From: Streptomyces sp. NRRL B-3428
Lineage (GTDB): Bacteria > Actinomycetota > Actinomycetes > Streptomycetales > Streptomycetaceae
Assembly: GCA_000721375.1 (NCBI GenBank)
Contig: JOGW01000012.1
Location: 186,001 to 250,000, forward strand
DNA: 64,000 bases
Direction: 5' to 3'
Under the pieces are notes generated by a model. It worked only from the letters and a program-made list of their open reading frames with translations. It searched no databases and had not been told where the DNA came from. Shown piece after piece: positions 1-12,909 of the stretch. The position numbers and the translations under genes were made by a program. The first letter of the stretch is position 1, and the number at the start of each line of letters is the position of its first letter.

Positions 1-2291
1 AGGCGGGCGCCGTGGCCGGGGTGATGCCGGCCTACAACCTGGTCAACGGCCGCCCGAACCACGTCTCGCCGTATCTGCGCGAGCAGCTGCGCACCTGGAC
101 CGAGGAGGACCTCCTGGTCTGCTCGGACGCGGGCGCACCCTCCAACCTTGTCGACTCCGAGCACTACTTCGACACCCACGAGGAGGCGACGGCCGCCTCG
201 CTGCTCGCCGGCGTCGACAGCTTCACCGACCACGGCACCGACAGCTCGAAGATCACCGCACGGATCCGCGGCGCCCTTGAGCAGGGCCTGTTGACCGAGG
301 CGGATATCGACGCGGCGGTCCGGCGCCAGCTCTCGGTGCGTTTCCGGCTCGGTGAGTTCGACCCGCAGGAGGACCCCTACGCGCTCACCACCGACTTCGA
401 CACCCCTGGCCACCAGGCCCTCGCCCAGGAGGCGGCCGAGCAGGCGGTCGTCCTGCTCAAGAACGACGGCGATGTGCTGCCGCTCGCGCCCCACAGCCGG
501 ATCGCAGTGGTCGGTCTGCTCGCCGACGAGTGCAAGCTCGACTGGTACAGCGGAACGCTGCTGCACCGCAGCACCCCGCTCGCGGGTGTGCGCGAGCGGT
601 TCGGCGCGGACCGGGTGGAGTTCGCGGAAGGTGTGGACCGTGTCCTCCTCAAAGCCTCCGACGGCACGTACCTGCGGGTGCGCCAGGCGGAAGCCGCGGA
701 CGAGGTACGCGGCGCCGAAGGAGCGCTCGACCCGGCCCTGCTCGCGGGCCGTACGGACCTGCCCCCGCTCACCACCGACGCCGACGGCACCGAGTTGTCG
801 CTGGTCGACTGGGGCGAGGGGGTGCTCACGCTGCGCGCGCCCGACGGCCGCTATCTGTCCGTAGCCGAGGACGGCCTTGTCCGCGCCTCGGCCGACCAGC
901 CCGGAGGCTGGGTCGTCCAGGAGACGTTCGCACTGGAACCGCACGAGAACGGACACCTCCTCAAGCACATCGGTACGGGCCGGCCCGTCTCAGTTGCCGC
1001 CGACGGCCTGAAGGTTGCCGACGGGGAGGGAGAAGTTTTCGAGGTGGTCGTCGTCGAGCGCGGCGAGGACGCGGTGCGCCGGGTCGCCGCCGATGCGGAC
1101 GTGGTCCTGGTGGTCGCGGGCAACGATCCGCACATCAACGGACGCGAGACCGAGGACCGTACGACCCTGGATCTGCCCGCCCAGCAGGAACGACTGCTGC
1201 GTGCGGCCCGGGCGGCCAACCCGAACACCGTGCTGGCGCTGGTGTCGGCGTACCCGTACGCGGTCGATCACGCGGAGGTGCCGGCGCTGCTGTGGACGGC
1301 CCATGGCGGTCAGGCGGCCGGCACGGCCCTGGCCCGGGTCCTGGCCGGTGACGTCTCCCCGGCCGGCCGCCTGCCCCAGACGTGGTACGCCGACGACTCG
1401 GACCTGCCGGACCTGCTCGACTACGACGTGATCGGGGGACGGCAGACGTATCTCTATTTCCAGGGCACGCCGCTCTTCCCGTTCGGGCACGGCCTGTCGT
1501 ACGCGTCCTTCGACTATGACGCGCTGGCGACGCAGGTGGAGGCCGGAACACTGCGCGTGTCCTTCACCGTCCGCAACCGCGGTGAAGTCACCGCGGACGA
1601 GGTCACCCAGGTCTACACATGGGCCGTCGAGCCGTCGGTGCCACGGCCGCGCAGGGAGCTGGTGGCGCACCGGCGGGTGACGCTCGCGCCCGGGCAGGCC
1701 ACGCGGATCGCACTCCAAGTGCCGCTCACGGCCTTCGAGTTCTGGGACGTGGCGCAGGGACGTCTGCGGGTGGCACCCGGCGACTATCGGATCGCCGTCG
1801 GAGCGTCCAGCGAGGATCTGCGGCTGACCGCGACCGTCGGGCTCGAAGGCGAGCCGTCGCTCCCCCGGCCGGTCATGGCGAAGGGCCTGGACGCGGTGGA
1901 CTTCGACGAGCAGAGCGACACGGAGATCGTCGACCGCACCAAGACCTCCGGTGACTCGGTGAGCCCGGTGCCGGGGCGCAGGGGTGAACTGGTCTTCCGT
2001 GACTGCGACTTCGCCGACGGAGCCGCTGAGGTCACCGTGGAGGCCACGGGTGCGGGCACGGTCGAGCTGGCGCTGGGTGACGGTCCGGTGCTCGCCTCCC
2101 TGGCCGTGCCGGACACGTCCGGCCCTTACGACTACACCGCAGTGAGCGTCCCCGTGGCCGTGGCTGCCGGTGTGCACGAGGTCCGCATCGGATTGAGCGG
2201 CCGGGTGCGGATCGCGCGCCTCGCCTTCTCCCTCCGGAGCGACCCTCACCAGGCTTCACCGCTCGCGCGACTGGAGGAATCCACCCGATGA
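1..2291 (+). CDS. GH3 family beta-glycosidase (5' end missing)
   Basis: Hydrolyses terminal beta-linked sugars such as beta-glucosides or beta-xylosides. The reading frame is open at the left edge, so the N-terminus is outside the window. Visible GH3 features are the nucleophile motif CSDAGA (Asp codon at 126-128), the second-lobe start (VVLLKNDGDVLPL), the acid/base-region motif GRETEDRTTLDLP and a C-terminal fibronectin-III-like domain. An insert at about 630-1040 carries three repeated DG-Y-L/V strands (ASDGTYLRV, APDGRYLSV, GRPVSVAADG) that look like a fascin/ricin-type beta-trefoil sugar-binding module. A further beta-rich tail at about 1990-2250 resembles a CBM6-like domain. The stop overlaps the start of the GH31 gene by 4 bp, so the two are co-translated, probably for plant oligosaccharides. 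No signal peptide is visible because the start is missing. Substrate is uncertain. Confidence 0.9.
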   Translation, partial: AGAVAGVMPAYNLVNGRPNHVSPYLREQLRTWTEEDLLVCSDAGAPSNLVDSEHYFDTHEEATAASLLAGVDSFTDHGTDSSKITARIRGALEQGLLTEADIDAAVRRQLSVRFRLGEFDPQEDPYALTTDFDTPGHQALAQEAAEQAVVLLKNDGDVLPLAPHSRIAVVGLLADECKLDWYSGTLLHRSTPLAGVRERFGADRVEFAEGVDRVLLKASDGTYLRVRQAEAADEVRGAEGALDPALLAGRTDLPPLTTDADGTELSLVDWGEGVLTLRAPDGRYLSVAEDGLVRASADQPGGWVVQETFALEPHENGHLLKHIGTGRPVSVAADGLKVADGEGEVFEVVVVERGEDAVRRVAADADVVLVVAGNDPHINGRETEDRTTLDLPAQQERLLRAARAANPNTVLALVSAYPYAVDHAEVPALLWTAHGGQAAGTALARVLAGDVSPAGRLPQTWYADDSDLPDLLDYDVIGGRQTYLYFQGTPLFPFGHGLSYASFDYDALATQVEAGTLRVSFTVRNRGEVTADEVTQVYTWAVEPSVPRPRRELVAHRRVTLAPGQATRIALQVPLTAFEFWDVAQGRLRVAPGDYRIAVGASSEDLRLTATVGLEGEPSLPRPVMAKGLDAVDFDEQSDTEIVDRTKTSGDSVSPVPGRRGELVFRDCDFADGAAEVTVEATGAGTVELALGDGPVLASLAVPDTSGPYDYTAVSVPVAVAAGVHEVRIGLSGRVRIARLAFSLRSDPHQASPLARLEESTR

Positions 2292-4570
2292 AGTTCACCG
2301 ACGGCTACTGGCTGATGCGTCCCGGCCACACCGCGGGCTACGCCACGGAGGTCGCGGACGTCCGGGCCGACGAGTACCGGATGACCCTCTACGCTCCGGT
2401 GAAGCACGTGCTCAGCCGCGCCGGCACGCTCAACAGCGCGCTGGTGACCGTCGAGTGCTGGTCACCGGCCGAGGGCGTGATCGGCGTACGCGCCACGCAT
2501 CACGCCGGATCGGTGCGCGGCGGGCCGGACTTCGCGCTGCCGGGGGCGGAGGCGAACGCCGGCAAGGTGCACCGGGACGGCTCGGTGATGGAGCTGAACG
2601 CCGGTGAGATGTCGCTGCGTGTGGACACGTCCCAGCCCTGGCATCTGGAGTTCACGGCCGGTGGTCGGGTCCTCACGACCATCGGCGAGCGCGGCACCGG
2701 TTTCGTCACCGACGGAGAAGGACGCCACTTCATGCTCGGGCAACTGTCGCTGGATGTCGGCGAGTCGGTGTACGGGCTGGGCGAGCGGTTCACGCCGTTC
2801 GTCAAGAACGGGCAGGTGGTGGACATCTGGCAGGCGGACGGCGGCACCAGCAGCGACCAGGCGTACAAGAACATCCCCTTCCATCTCACCAACCGGGGGT
2901 ACGGCGTCTTCGTCAACCACCCGGGCAAGGTCTCCTACGAGGTCGGTTCCGAGTCCGTCGGTCAGGTCCAGTTCAGCGTCGAGGACCAGTCGCTCGAGTT
3001 CTTCGTCGTGCACGGCCCGTCCCCGAAGCAGATCCTTGAGCGCTATACGGCGCTCACCGGCCGCCCCGCGCTTCCGCCGGCCTGGGCGCTCGGACTGTGG
3101 CTGACGACCTCCTTCACCACCGACTACGACGAGGCCACCGTCAACCGCTTCGTCGACGGTATGGCCGAGCGCGGTATCCCCTTGTCCGTCTTCCACTTCG
3201 ACTGCTTCTGGATGCGCGCCTACCAGTGGTGCGACTTCGAGTGGGATCCGGACACGTTCCCCGACCCGGCGGGCATGCTCGGCAGGCTCAAGGACCAGGG
3301 ACTGCGGGTCTCGGCCTGGATCAACCCGTACATCGCGCAGAAGTCGGCGATGTTCGAAGAGGGTCTGCGACAGGGATTCCTCGTGCGCCGCGCGGACGGC
3401 ACCGTATGGCAGTGGGATCTGTGGCAGCCGGGCATGGCCCTGGTGGACTTCACCAACCCGGCGGCGCGCGACTGGTACATCGCCAAGCTCAAGGGGCTGC
3501 TCGACCAGGGCGTGGACTGCTTCAAGACCGACTTCGGCGAGCGCATACCCACCGACGTCGTCTGGCACGACGGCTCCGACCCCGAGCGGATGCACAACTA
3601 CTACACGCACCTGTTCAACCAGGCGGTCTTCGAACTCCTGCGCACCGAGCGGGGCGAGGGCGAGGCGCTGCTCTTCGCCCGCTCGGCCACGGCGGGCGGC
3701 CAGCAGTACCCGGTCCACTGGGGCGGCGACTGCGAGTCCCATTTCAACGCCATGGCCGAGTCACTGCGCGGCGGACTCTCGCTCGGTCTGTCCGGGTTCG
3801 GTTTCTGGAGCCATGACATCGGCGGGTTCGAGGGCACACCGACCCCGGCAGTGTTCAAGCGCTGGGTGCAGTTCGGGCTGCTGTCCTCGCACAGCCGGCT
3901 GCACGGCAGCAAGTCCTACCGGGTGCCGTGGGACTACGGGGACGAAGCGGTCGAGGTCACCCGTGAGTTCACGCTGCTCAAGCACCGGCTCGCGCCGTAT
4001 CTGCAGCGGGCGGCGCAGCAGGCGCACACGACCGGTGTGCCGGTGATGCGCGCGATGGTCCTGGAGTTCCCCGAGGATCCGGCCGCCGCCACCCTCGACC
4101 GGCAGTACATGCTCGGCGACGATCTGCTCGTCGCGCCCGTCTTCACCGACGACGGGACGGTGGAGTACTACGTGCCCGAGGGGATCTGGACGAACATCCT
4201 GACCGGCGCCGAGGTCGAGGGCCCGCGCTGGGTGCGTGAGCAGCACGGCTTCCACACGCTGCCGCTGCTGGCCCGCCCGGATACGGTCCTCGCGCTGGGC
4301 GCCGATGACCAACGGCCGGTCTCCGCCTGGGCGGAAGGGGTCGAACTGCGGGTGCACGCTTTCGCCGACGGCGCCGAGCACACCGTCACGATCCCGCGCT
4401 CCGACGGCCCCGGCGACACGGCCCGCTTCACCGTCCGCCGCCGGGGCGACCGACTGAAGGTGACCACCGACAGCCCGCATGCGTGGCAGCTGCGCATCGG
4501 AGGTCCGGACGGCGCGGTGCATACGGAGCCGTCCGGCACCGCGGAGGCCGACTTTCCGTATCCGGCCTGA
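2288..4570 (+). CDS. GH31 alpha-xylosidase (YicI-like)
   Basis: Retaining alpha-glycosidase of GH31, 760 residues, the size of E. coli YicI (alpha-xylosidase). Visible are the nucleophile motif KTDFGE with Asp415, the acid/base motif VHWGGD with Asp481, the GH31 signature GFGFWSHDIGGF and the substrate-binding FDCFWMR strand. Both catalytic Asp positions lie within one residue of those I recall for YicI. There is no signal peptide, so it should act in the cytoplasm on imported oligosaccharides. The ATG overlaps the GH3 stop (ATGA) after a GGAGG-like site. Together with the beta-glycosidase upstream this suggests xyloglucan- or isoprimeverose-type oligosaccharide breakdown. Alpha-glucosidase activity is the alternative. 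Confidence 0.92.
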   Translation: MKFTDGYWLMRPGHTAGYATEVADVRADEYRMTLYAPVKHVLSRAGTLNSALVTVECWSPAEGVIGVRATHHAGSVRGGPDFALPGAEANAGKVHRDGSVMELNAGEMSLRVDTSQPWHLEFTAGGRVLTTIGERGTGFVTDGEGRHFMLGQLSLDVGESVYGLGERFTPFVKNGQVVDIWQADGGTSSDQAYKNIPFHLTNRGYGVFVNHPGKVSYEVGSESVGQVQFSVEDQSLEFFVVHGPSPKQILERYTALTGRPALPPAWALGLWLTTSFTTDYDEATVNRFVDGMAERGIPLSVFHFDCFWMRAYQWCDFEWDPDTFPDPAGMLGRLKDQGLRVSAWINPYIAQKSAMFEEGLRQGFLVRRADGTVWQWDLWQPGMALVDFTNPAARDWYIAKLKGLLDQGVDCFKTDFGERIPTDVVWHDGSDPERMHNYYTHLFNQAVFELLRTERGEGEALLFARSATAGGQQYPVHWGGDCESHFNAMAESLRGGLSLGLSGFGFWSHDIGGFEGTPTPAVFKRWVQFGLLSSHSRLHGSKSYRVPWDYGDEAVEVTREFTLLKHRLAPYLQRAAQQAHTTGVPVMRAMVLEFPEDPAAATLDRQYMLGDDLLVAPVFTDDGTVEYYVPEGIWTNILTGAEVEGPRWVREQHGFHTLPLLARPDTVLALGADDQRPVSAWAEGVELRVHAFADGAEHTVTIPRSDGPGDTARFTVRRRGDRLKVTTDSPHAWQLRIGGPDGAVHTEPSGTAEADFPYPA

Positions 4571-4576
4571 CGCCCG

Positions 4577-4610
4577 GCGGGGGGAGTCCGATCCGTCGGA
4601 CTCCCCCCGC
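4577..4610. terminator. Bidirectional terminator hairpin
   Basis: A perfect 15-bp inverted repeat (arms 4577-4591 and 4596-4610, loop of 4) sits in the 47-bp gap between the convergent GH31 and xdhC genes. It can terminate both transcripts. No T-tract follows, as is usual in Streptomyces. Confidence 0.85.
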
Positions 4611-4617
4611 AATGCGT

Positions 4618-5427
4618 TCAGTCCCCGTCCGTCTCGAAGACCCGCAGCAGATCGGCCGCCACACTCACGGCGATCGTCGCGGGATCCTTCCCGGTGATCT
4701 CGGGCAGCCCGATCGGCGTCTTGATCCGTCCGATGGCGGCCTCGTCATGGCCGCCCTCCGTGGACAGCCGCTTACGGAAGCGCACCCACTTCGCCGCCGA
4801 CCCGATGAGCCCGATCGACCCCAGATGCGAGGTGCGCAGGGCCGCGTCGCACAGTGCGGCATCCTCCGCGTGATCGTGCGTCATGATCAATACGTGGGTG
4901 CCGCGCGGCAGTTCCTCAAGGACCTCCTCGGGCAGCAGCGGTGTGTGGTGCACGTGGATCTGCGCCACCGAGTCCGCGAGCGCGTCGAGGCGCTGCGCGG
5001 CGAACATGTCCGGGCGGCTGTCGATCAGATGCAGGTCCAGATCCTGGCGGGCGAGGATCCGCGCCAGTTCGAGGCCCACATGGCCGACACCGAACACGGC
5101 CACCGCCCGGACGACCGGCAGGGGTTCGAGCAGCACCTGGACGGTGCCGCCGCAGCACTGCACGCCGTGCTGGTTGGTGACCTTGTCGTTCAGGGCGAAG
5201 TCCACGAGCTCCGGCTCCGCCTTGCCCGCGGCGATCAACTCCCTTGCCCGGTCGATCGATACGGCCTCGACATTGCCGCCGCCGATCGAGCCCCAGGTCT
5301 CGCTCAGCCCCACGACGAGCTTCGCGCCCGCCTCACGAGGGGCGTGGCCGCGCACGGTCGCGACGGTCACGAGCACACCGGGCTCCCGGCGCGCTCGCAG
5401 CCGTGCGACCGCGGCGATCCACGTCAT
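4618..5427 (-). CDS. xdhC: XdhC family molybdenum-cofactor insertion protein
   Basis: Accessory protein that binds and matures (sulfurates) molybdenum cofactor before insertion into xanthine dehydrogenase. It has the N-terminal XdhC/CoxI domain (GGGNVEA; Cys pair in GVQCCGG) and a C-terminal Rossmann domain (VFGVGHVGLELA; IGLIGSAAKW). It is about 269 residues. The ATG at 5427 lies one base after the xdhB stop. A GTG at 5436 overlapping xdhB is the alternative start. Last gene of the xdhABC operon. Confidence 0.88.
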   Translation of the reverse strand: MTWIAAVARLRARREPGVLVTVATVRGHAPREAGAKLVVGLSETWGSIGGGNVEAVSIDRARELIAAGKAEPELVDFALNDKVTNQHGVQCCGGTVQVLLEPLPVVRAVAVFGVGHVGLELARILARQDLDLHLIDSRPDMFAAQRLDALADSVAQIHVHHTPLLPEEVLEELPRGTHVLIMTHDHAEDAALCDAALRTSHLGSIGLIGSAAKWVRFRKRLSTEGGHDEAAIGRIKTPIGLPEITGKDPATIAVSVAADLLRVFETDGD

Positions 5428-5428
5428 A

Positions 5429-9282
<3,854 letters not shown>

Positions 9283-9669
9283 GGAGTTCGCCAATGTCAG
9301 GCAGCTTTCTGTGTGCGCACGCACCCCGTACGAGAGGCGCGCGCAGGAGGACACGCTGGAGTCGCGTGCCGGAAGGACCGGAAGGACCGGAAGGAGGGGG
9401 CTGAGCCTTACGGGGACGTGCCGCGTACGGGCACGTCAGAACGGCGTGGTCAGCAGCCGTGGGCGATCTGACCCGGAACCCAGCCGCAGTGGCGGGCGAG
9501 GCGACCGGGCTCGGAGCAGGTGTTCATCCGCGGGTCGCCTCCTTCGTGGCGTCACAGGTCAGTGATCACCGGAAAGTAATGGCTGGGGCCCGGACTGGTC
9601 AAGAGCCACTGACGTCGATCGTTTAATCTCGAAGGAGGAGACGGCCTCGGTCTCCGCTGGGAGGCAACG
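9283..9669. promoter_or_regulatory. Divergent xdhA / EEP intergenic region with three 9-bp tandem repeats
   Basis: A 387-bp gap between divergent genes. It contains three perfect tandem copies of CCGGAAGGA at 9369-9395 on the xdhA leader side. Next to the rightward gene a GGGAGG ribosome site lies six bases before the GTG at 9670. I see no recognisable riboswitch and no convincing purine-regulator palindrome. It should hold both divergent promoters. Confidence 0.45.
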
Positions 9670-10515
9670 GTGATCGGATCGGGCGTGCGGTGGCTTGCGG
9701 GAGCTCTGGTCCTCGCGTGTGCGGCGATCGTCGGGCCGAGCGCACCGGGAGGTGCGCTCGCCGCGAAGCCGTTGCCGGCCGACGCCGTCCGTAAGGTCGT
9801 CCCGAACCGGGTCATGACCTGGAACATCTGCAATCCGTGCAATGACAGCGGGTTCAATGTCGGCCGGGCATCCGATATCGCGAAGTACGCGCCTCAGGTC
9901 GTCGCGCTGCAGGAGGCCTGCGTCCGCGATGTCGCGGCGATCCGGGACCACCTCGAGTACCTGCACGGGCTGGTCTACCACGTCGAGTACGGGTCGGTCC
10001 TCAAGAGCTGGAACCGCTGCGGCGGGCTGCCGTGGGACGCCGGCGGCTACGGCCAGGCCATCCTGTCCGCGGCGCCGATGACGGACGTGGTGCGGGCGAA
10101 GTACCCCGACGGCGGCTCCGAGGACCGCGGGTACATGGCCGTCACCACCGCCGTGGACGGCCGGCCCGTACGGGTCTTCGCCACGCATCTCGCCCAGCGC
10201 CAGCAGGCGGACATCCGCGAGCAGCAGACCCGGGTGCTCGCACCAGTCGTCGCCCGTCACGAACGGGCCATCGTCCTCGGCGACTTCAACGCACAGCCGG
10301 GCAACCCGGAGCTCGAGCCGATGTGGGCGCTGGCCGATGACGGCGACCCCGGGTGCAATCCCGCGGCCGTCGGCGGCCGGTGCGAGACGACCACCGACTG
10401 GATGAGCAAGTTCGACTACACCTTCCTGCGGGGCATCGCGGCGGTCGGCCACGGGGTGCGCGACTCGCAGTTCTCCGACCACGCCTTGGTGCATGCGGAC
10501 GTGGATCTCGGCTGA
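9670..10515 (+). CDS. Secreted endonuclease/exonuclease/phosphatase family protein
   Basis: Metal-dependent phosphodiesterase of the EEP (DNase I/sphingomyelinase) superfamily, 281 residues. The N-terminus is a Sec-type signal with cleavage likely after about residue 34 (GGALAA). Superfamily motifs are present in order: MTWNIC (Asn), ALQEAC (metal Glu), VLGDFNAQPGN (Asp and Asn) and FSDHALVHAD (catalytic Asp-His). Substrate cannot be told from sequence; DNA, phosphoinositide and sphingolipid hydrolysis are all known in the superfamily. A good Shine-Dalgarno (GGGAGG) supports the GTG start. It stands alone. Confidence 0.85.
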   Translation: MIGSGVRWLAGALVLACAAIVGPSAPGGALAAKPLPADAVRKVVPNRVMTWNICNPCNDSGFNVGRASDIAKYAPQVVALQEACVRDVAAIRDHLEYLHGLVYHVEYGSVLKSWNRCGGLPWDAGGYGQAILSAAPMTDVVRAKYPDGGSEDRGYMAVTTAVDGRPVRVFATHLAQRQQADIREQQTRVLAPVVARHERAIVLGDFNAQPGNPELEPMWALADDGDPGCNPAAVGGRCETTTDWMSKFDYTFLRGIAAVGHGVRDSQFSDHALVHADVDLG

Positions 10516-10571
10516 GGCAGGGCGAGTCGGCCGGTACGCGGTGGGCGACGGTACCGCCCGACTCGCCGGTC

Positions 10572-10745
10572 TCAGGCCGTACGGGGTCGGCCGGGATGGC
10601 GCAGGAAGAGTGCGAGCGCCGCGGCGACCAGTGAGGTCCCTCCCGCCAGCAGGTACGCGCCGTCGTACCCCCAGGAGTCGATGGCCATGGCAATCGCTAT
10701 ACAAAACGGGAAGTTGATCCCGCGGAAGTCGACGCAGAAGCAGAC
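10572..10745 (-). pseudogene. Remnant of an MFS transporter C-terminus
   Basis: Fifty-eight codons, in frame with and directly after the TAG stop of the TOPRIM gene, read as a short hydrophobic region, then WGYDGAYLLAGGTSLVAAAL and a final FLRHPGR before a stop. This is what the last membrane helix and cytoplasmic tail of an actinobacterial MFS permease looks like. No start codon or earlier helices exist, so I read it as the scar of a deleted transporter gene. A stop-codon readthrough tail on the TOPRIM protein is the less likely alternative. Confidence 0.5.
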
Positions 10746-11405
10746 CTAGACGCGCGCGAGCAACTGCTCCAGCGGGCGTGGGGTCCGGTCGAGGTCCAGG
10801 GACTGCACCATCGCGTGTGCGTACTGCGCCTTGCGGCCGCTGTGGGTGCCCATGAAGCGGCGCAGCTGCTGGTGGATGGTGCGCTCGCGCTGGAAGGGCT
10901 GATTCTGGAAGGTGCGGAAGGGCCGCACCTCGTCCTCCGACTCGATGACCCGCTCCACGCCGGCCGGGCCGAGCGCTCGGATCAGTTCGTCCTCCAGGTC
11001 GGCGTCGCAGAGGTAGAAGCCGAGGGACTCCAGATCCTGCGGGGTGTACGGGGAGCCGAACCCCTCGCGTTCCAGGGCGCGTTGGAAGTGCCGCATCTCT
11101 CCGACGTCGCACAGGCCGGCCAGGGGCAGACCGAGCCCCTTGGGTCCGCACACCGAGAGGAAGTGGCCGATGTTGGTGGCGCCCCCGAGGGGAACGACCA
11201 CGACGGACTCCGCGTCGAGGTCACGGCCGCGACGGGACGCCAGGGCGTCGATCGCGCGCAGATCGCTGTCCCCCTCGACGAGGACGACGGTGCGCAGCCC
11301 GATCCGGTCGGCCAGTTCCCTGGCCTCCGCGGCGGCCGCCGAGGCCTCCGTACGGCGCCCGGCCCACCGGGTGACCGCCCGGCGGAACTTCCCCATGTCG
11401 TCCAT
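10746..11405 (-). CDS. TOPRIM-domain protein (OLD-like nuclease fragment type)
   Basis: A 219-residue soluble protein consisting mainly of a TOPRIM fold. The metal-binding Glu is in VVLVEGDSDLRA, followed by the VPLGGATNI strand and an acidic GLCDVGEM strand, in the order seen in OLD-family nucleases and related TOPRIM hydrolases. It lacks the usual N-terminal ATPase half, as do many stand-alone actinobacterial copies. Nucleic-acid cleavage or nucleotidyl transfer is inferred from the fold only. Either of two ATGs (11405 or 11396) could start it. The MFS-like remnant follows its stop in frame. Confidence 0.75.
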   Translation of the reverse strand: MDDMGKFRRAVTRWAGRRTEASAAAAEARELADRIGLRTVVLVEGDSDLRAIDALASRRGRDLDAESVVVVPLGGATNIGHFLSVCGPKGLGLPLAGLCDVGEMRHFQRALEREGFGSPYTPQDLESLGFYLCDADLEDELIRALGPAGVERVIESEDEVRPFRTFQNQPFQRERTIHQQLRRFMGTHSGRKAQYAHAMVQSLDLDRTPRPLEQLLARV

Positions 11406-11453
11406 AGGGTCAGTCTCGCAGTGCGATCACCCGGTGGGGCAAGGCATTTTTCC

Positions 11454-11473
11454 CGGGCGGGCCCGTTCGCCCG
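11454..11473 (-). terminator. Possible terminator hairpin
   Basis: A 6-bp GC inverted repeat (11454-11459 with 11468-11473, loop 8) lies just past the end of the amidohydrolase gene on the minus strand. It is short and has no T-tract, so support is modest. Confidence 0.4.
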
Positions 11474-11491
11474 CGCAGGCACTGACGGGGA

Positions 11492-12838
11492 CTAACGCAC
11501 CAGTCGGCCGTCCCGAGCCACGATCACTCCGCCGTGCACGACCAGTTCACGGGCCGGGGCGTCGACGACGACCTGCGGTACGCACTCGGCGCGCAGCAGG
11601 ACGAAGTCGGCCGGGGCGCCGGGGGTGAGGTCCGCGTGCGCCAGACCCATGACGTCGGCGCCGCCGTGCGCGGCAGCGTCGAAGCAGGCCGTGAGCTCCT
11701 CGTCGAGGCGTACGTCGGTGACCCAGCCCATCTTGTGGGCACGGTCGAACATGTCCGCGTTGCCGAACGGGCTCCACGAGTCGCGGATGCCGTCGGATCC
11801 GACACCCACGTGCACTCCGTGCTCACGCAGCTTGGCGATCGGCAGCACGAGGTCCGCGGACGGGGCCACGGTGGTCAGCGAGATGCCGAGGTCACCCAAC
11901 TGGGCGCCTATGACGTTCAGTTCGCTGTCGTCGAGCTCCGGCACGCAGAACACGTGGCTGACCGTGACCTTGCCGTTCAGGGACAGCGTCCGGGTACGGT
12001 CGATGATGCCGCGCAGGGCGTTGAGGCCTCGCTCGCCGCGGTCGTGGAGGTGGATGTCCAGGCCCACACCGTGCCGGTCCGCGATACCGAAGAGGACGTC
12101 GAGCTGTTCCACGGGCGCCTGGTCGAAGCCGCCCGGGTCGATACCGCCGACGAAGTCGATGGCGCCGCTGCGCGCGGCCTCCTCAAGGAGCTCCTTGGTA
12201 CCCGGCGTACGGATCACGCCGTGCTGCGGGAAGGCGACGATCTGCACGTCGAGCGCGTGCTTCAGCCGCTCGCGGGCGGTGCCGAGTCCCTCGACGCCCG
12301 CGAGGTCGTAGGCGGGAGCGACATCGGCGTGGGCACGCATGCCCCGGGTGCCGCGGGTGACGGCGTGGCTCATCAGACCGTAGGCACGTTCGGCGACGGA
12401 GCGGGTCTGGCTGTTGAACAGCTCCACGTCCTGCGCGACATAGTCGGCGATCCCGTTCGCCGGCTTGCGGGTGACCCAGGAGCCGCCCCAGGTCGTCTTG
12501 TCCGGGTGGATGTGCGCGTCCACCAGCGAGGGCAGCACGGCGCGGCCCCGGCCCTCGACGACCTTGGCGCCGCGCGGTGCGGGGCGGCCGGAGATCCTGC
12601 CGTTCTCGACGACGAGGTCGACGGCCTTTCCGGTGCCGAACGGGCGCACGTCACGGAAGACGACGGCCTTGCCGTCAGGGCTGCCGTGTCCGTCGTGCCG
12701 GCCGGAACGGTCGTCGGCCTGGGCCGGTACGGCGGCTCCGCTCACGGTCGCGGTCGCGGCTCCGGCGAGTGCGGCGGCGCCGGCGAGCACGTTGCGGCGC
12801 GACACGGGGGAGGCGGGGGAAGGGGACGAGGGGGTCAT
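11492..12838 (-). CDS. Tat-exported amidohydrolase, cytosine-deaminase-like
   Basis: Metal-dependent hydrolase of the amidohydrolase superfamily, 448 residues. The N-terminus is a twin-arginine signal (SRRNVLAGAAALAGAA). Visible metal and catalytic motifs are VDAHIHPDKT, MRAHADV, VSHVFC and GVGSDGIRDSWSP, an arrangement close to CodA/atrazine-hydrolase-type deaminases. The substrate is therefore probably a cyclic amide or aminated heterocycle outside the cytoplasm; the exact substrate is unknown. The ATG at 12838 has AAGGAG six bases upstream. It lies 71 bp behind another Tat-exported amidohydrolase, so the two form an operon. The longer open frame to 13426 is an artefact of overlap with that gene. 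Confidence 0.82.
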   Translation of the reverse strand: MTPSSPSPASPVSRRNVLAGAAALAGAATATVSGAAVPAQADDRSGRHDGHGSPDGKAVVFRDVRPFGTGKAVDLVVENGRISGRPAPRGAKVVEGRGRAVLPSLVDAHIHPDKTTWGGSWVTRKPANGIADYVAQDVELFNSQTRSVAERAYGLMSHAVTRGTRGMRAHADVAPAYDLAGVEGLGTARERLKHALDVQIVAFPQHGVIRTPGTKELLEEAARSGAIDFVGGIDPGGFDQAPVEQLDVLFGIADRHGVGLDIHLHDRGERGLNALRGIIDRTRTLSLNGKVTVSHVFCVPELDDSELNVIGAQLGDLGISLTTVAPSADLVLPIAKLREHGVHVGVGSDGIRDSWSPFGNADMFDRAHKMGWVTDVRLDEELTACFDAAAHGGADVMGLAHADLTPGAPADFVLLRAECVPQVVVDAPARELVVHGGVIVARDGRLVR

Positions 12839-12909
12839 CGGGCTCCTTGAGTTGATGGGGGTGAGGGTGCGGCTCAGGTCGATGAGGGACGGGTGCGGCG
12901 AAGAGGCGC

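Noticed and set aside
9283..9669. A riboswitch in the xdhA leader (guanine or molybdenum cofactor type).
   Set aside because: I could not find the conserved cores of either class.
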